Below are positions 62,480-64,000 of a DNA stretch of 64,000 bases, piece after piece. Location: the NCBI RefSeq assembly GCF_023898315.1, contig NC_064619.1:481533376-481597375 (forward strand). The letters are read 5' to 3'. Position numbers and translations under genes: made by a program. A model generated the notes under the pieces. That model was not told the origin of the DNA and searched no databases. It saw only the letters and a list, made by a program, of their open reading frames with translations. The stretch's first letter is position 1. Each line of letters opens with the position of its first letter. This DNA comes from Schistocerca nitens. Lineage: Eukaryota > Arthropoda > Insecta > Orthoptera > Acrididae.

Positions 62480-64000
62480 GCCATCAAAGATTTAAACTAA
62501 AGATAATACAGAAGCAGAAAGGCAAATGTCTTAAGAATGTGAAATATGTAGGGTAGCAGGGGAAGCTCTCCGTAAAAAAATAAGAAAAAAAGGAAATAAA
62601 GTACCTAAAAATTTGGAATTATGGTGCAAGAATAGCTGTACACGACAAACAGGATGCATATATAAAATATTTAAGTGACCCCAGAACTGAAAACGTGCAT
62701 TCCTGTAAAGAGAGAAGAAATATTGCTAAAAGGCATCTCTAATATCGAGAATGATGTACAGGGAAGACAGCAAATGACCTATAAGATTATAAAATTTTTA
62801 AACACAACAGAAAAGAGAAGATACAAATAAACAACACTGGAGAAGAACAATGGGTAAAAAGGACTATAGTGTGAGAATACGCACAGGAATCTGAAACTGA
62901 AACACAAATGACAGGGAAGAGATTAAATACTATCTAACAAAATAAAATCCACCTCACCATCAGTTAACAACAGAAAACCGACAGGAAGAGATGGTATTGA
63001 TGCTGAATTGCTAAAATATGGAGGAATAGTGCTACATCTACGACGGCTACATACTTAAAGTGAATGTTGTAAGAGTAAGAGTAGCCCCAAAGACTGGAAG
63101 GTTGATGTTGTTGTTGTTGTGGTCTTCAGTCCTGAGACTGATTTGATGTAGCTCTCCAAGCTACTCTATCCTGTGAAAGCTTCTTCATCTCCCAGTACTT
63201 ACTGCAACCTACATCCTTCTGAATCTGGAAGGTTGATAGAGTGATATAAATTTTTCCAAAAAGGAGACAGCTGTCTATGCAGTAACTACAGAGTAATAAG
63301 TTTACTAGACTCATCACATAAGATATATGCTAAGATTTTAAACGCAAGAATTAAATACATAATGGAAGTAATACTTCATGAGGAACAAATGGGTTTTAGA
63401 AAAGGGCCCTCTACGATAGATGCAGTTGTTGTTTTACAACAGATAATACTAAAAGGCAGAGAATATAATAAAGAAACACAAATTGCTTTTAATGATTTTT
63501 AAAAAACTTCTTTGACAGTGTCAATAGACAGAAACTTTGGAAGATAATGAATCACGGATATCTGAAACATCTAAACAGTACGATAAAAAGTTTGTATCAG
63601 TACACAACTGTCAGTTTAGGTCTCAACGAACAAAAATGACTAATGAGATAACAACTAACAAGAGAATACGACATGTGTGCTGTATCTCCCCAACATTGCT
63701 TACCATTTACATACATTAAATAACACGTATCTGGAAAACGGAATTCACCTAGACAGGAGGACTTTCAAACAACTTAATGTGTGCCGACGATGCAGTGATC
63801 CTAGCAGATAAAGAAGAGGAGTTTCAGAAAGGAATTTACTTACTGAAAAATAAGTGCGAAATTTGACATGGAGATCGCAGCAGAAAAAACTAAGACAATG
63901 GCCTTCAAGGGGAAAGAGTGCGTTAGAAGATTTTAGAGTAACTAAACTTTTTCAGTTACTACTATATGAGGTGACGCATGGCTACAACAAAGAAATAGAG
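62480..64000 (+). pseudogene. LINE family 2 reverse transcriptase remnant, runs off the window
   Basis: Plus-strand relic with stops. A linker region YIKYLSDPRTENVHSCKERR is followed by RKPTGRDGIDAELLKYGG (about 62976-63030), the start of the RT domain. Then come CLCSNYRVISLLDSSHKIYA (about 63275-63330), EEQMGFRKGPSTIDAVVVLQ (about 63378-63440), TQIAFNDF then a stop, where relatives have MAFIDFEKAFD (motif A), a decayed GVRQGCSLSP block (about 63665-63700) and CADDAVILADKEEEFQKG (about 63779-63830) with motif C kept. RTE-like in overall motif order. Interrupted by a 118-bp tail of LINE family 1. Confidence 0.82.
63107..63224 (-). mobile_element. LINE family 1, 118-bp 3' tail inside LINE family 2
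   Basis: Reverse complement: CAGATTCAGAAGGATGTAGG, TTGCAGTAAGTACTGGGAGA, ending CAGTCTCAGGACTGAAGACC and a CAA-rich tail. Exact 13-bp target duplication CTGGAAGGTTGAT (63094-63106, 63225-63237). The shortest LINE insertion here, and well preserved. Confidence 0.95.

Noticed and set aside
1-64000. CRISPR array, prophage, operon or bacterial defence system
   Set aside because: No regularly spaced direct repeats, no dense co-directional bacterial genes, and the content is clearly animal transposable elements.

Overview
The window reads as a repeat-packed stretch of a large insect genome, most likely an orthopteran and probably a locust of the Schistocerca type. This is inferred from the combination of repeats: dense copies of a leucine/serine-tRNA-like SINE with a CCTTAGGTTAGTTAGGTTTA body, a 5S-rRNA-derived SINE, many Tc1/mariner elements with TA target duplications, and several LINE families. 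Species is inferred from recognition, not from an alignment. No bacterial or viral genome organisation is present. No intact host protein-coding gene, rRNA gene, functional tRNA gene or CRISPR array can be supported. Almost everything recognisable is a transposable element, its debris, or a rearrangement involving one.

Layout. 1-5.5 kb: unassigned sequence with a Tc1 scrap and three SINEs. 5.99-8.5 kb: a small DDE transposon whose reading frame is split by a tRNA-like fold-back insertion, then a mariner split by a SINE. 9-10 kb: a fold-back MITE and a diverged 161-bp tandem repeat. 10.2-12.5 kb: an old Tc1 (family A) split by a young Tc1 (family B copy 1). 12.8-17.7 kb: the longest stretch without recognisable elements. 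17.75-19.03 kb: a deleted Tc1 beside a 5S-derived SINE. 21.4-28.3 kb: two inverted copies of a dispersed repeat around Tc1-B copy 2 and a 5'-truncated LINE; the second copy holds a Tc1, which holds a SINE, which holds a solo LTR. 28.36-30.8 kb: an LTR-like repeat, a mariner fragment and a second SINE family split by a LINE tail. 31.15-38.05 kb: a large inverted duplication with about 2.4-kb arms carrying a degenerate LINE, later hit by two SINEs in one arm only. 39.86-43.7 kb: a mariner with nested solo LTR and SINE, a Tc1 remnant, and an internal LINE fragment between 136-bp direct repeats. 46.1-48.26 kb: a fold-back hairpin touching a second Tc1-A copy with nested LINE and SINE. 49.7-53.4 kb: Tc1-C with two nested SINEs, another SINE, and Tc1-B copy 3. 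55-59.4 kb: a frameshifted jockey-type LINE and an LTR-like repeat. 59.8-64 kb: DDE, Tc1 and LINE remnants.

Function. The only proteins with intact frames and all expected catalytic residues are the two Tc1-B transposases (11165-12187 and 21971-22993, minus strand). All three Tc1-B copies are nearly identical, which suggests recent mobility. The SINEs are non-autonomous and would depend on LINE enzymes. Nested insertions and paralogous empty sites allow much of the order of events to be read directly. I found no new coordinated multi-gene system; the most unusual items are the DD32E spacing of the Tc1-B triad, the 136-bp repeats around an internal LINE piece, the inverted duplication with dated SINEs, and SINEs with different RNA heads on one body.
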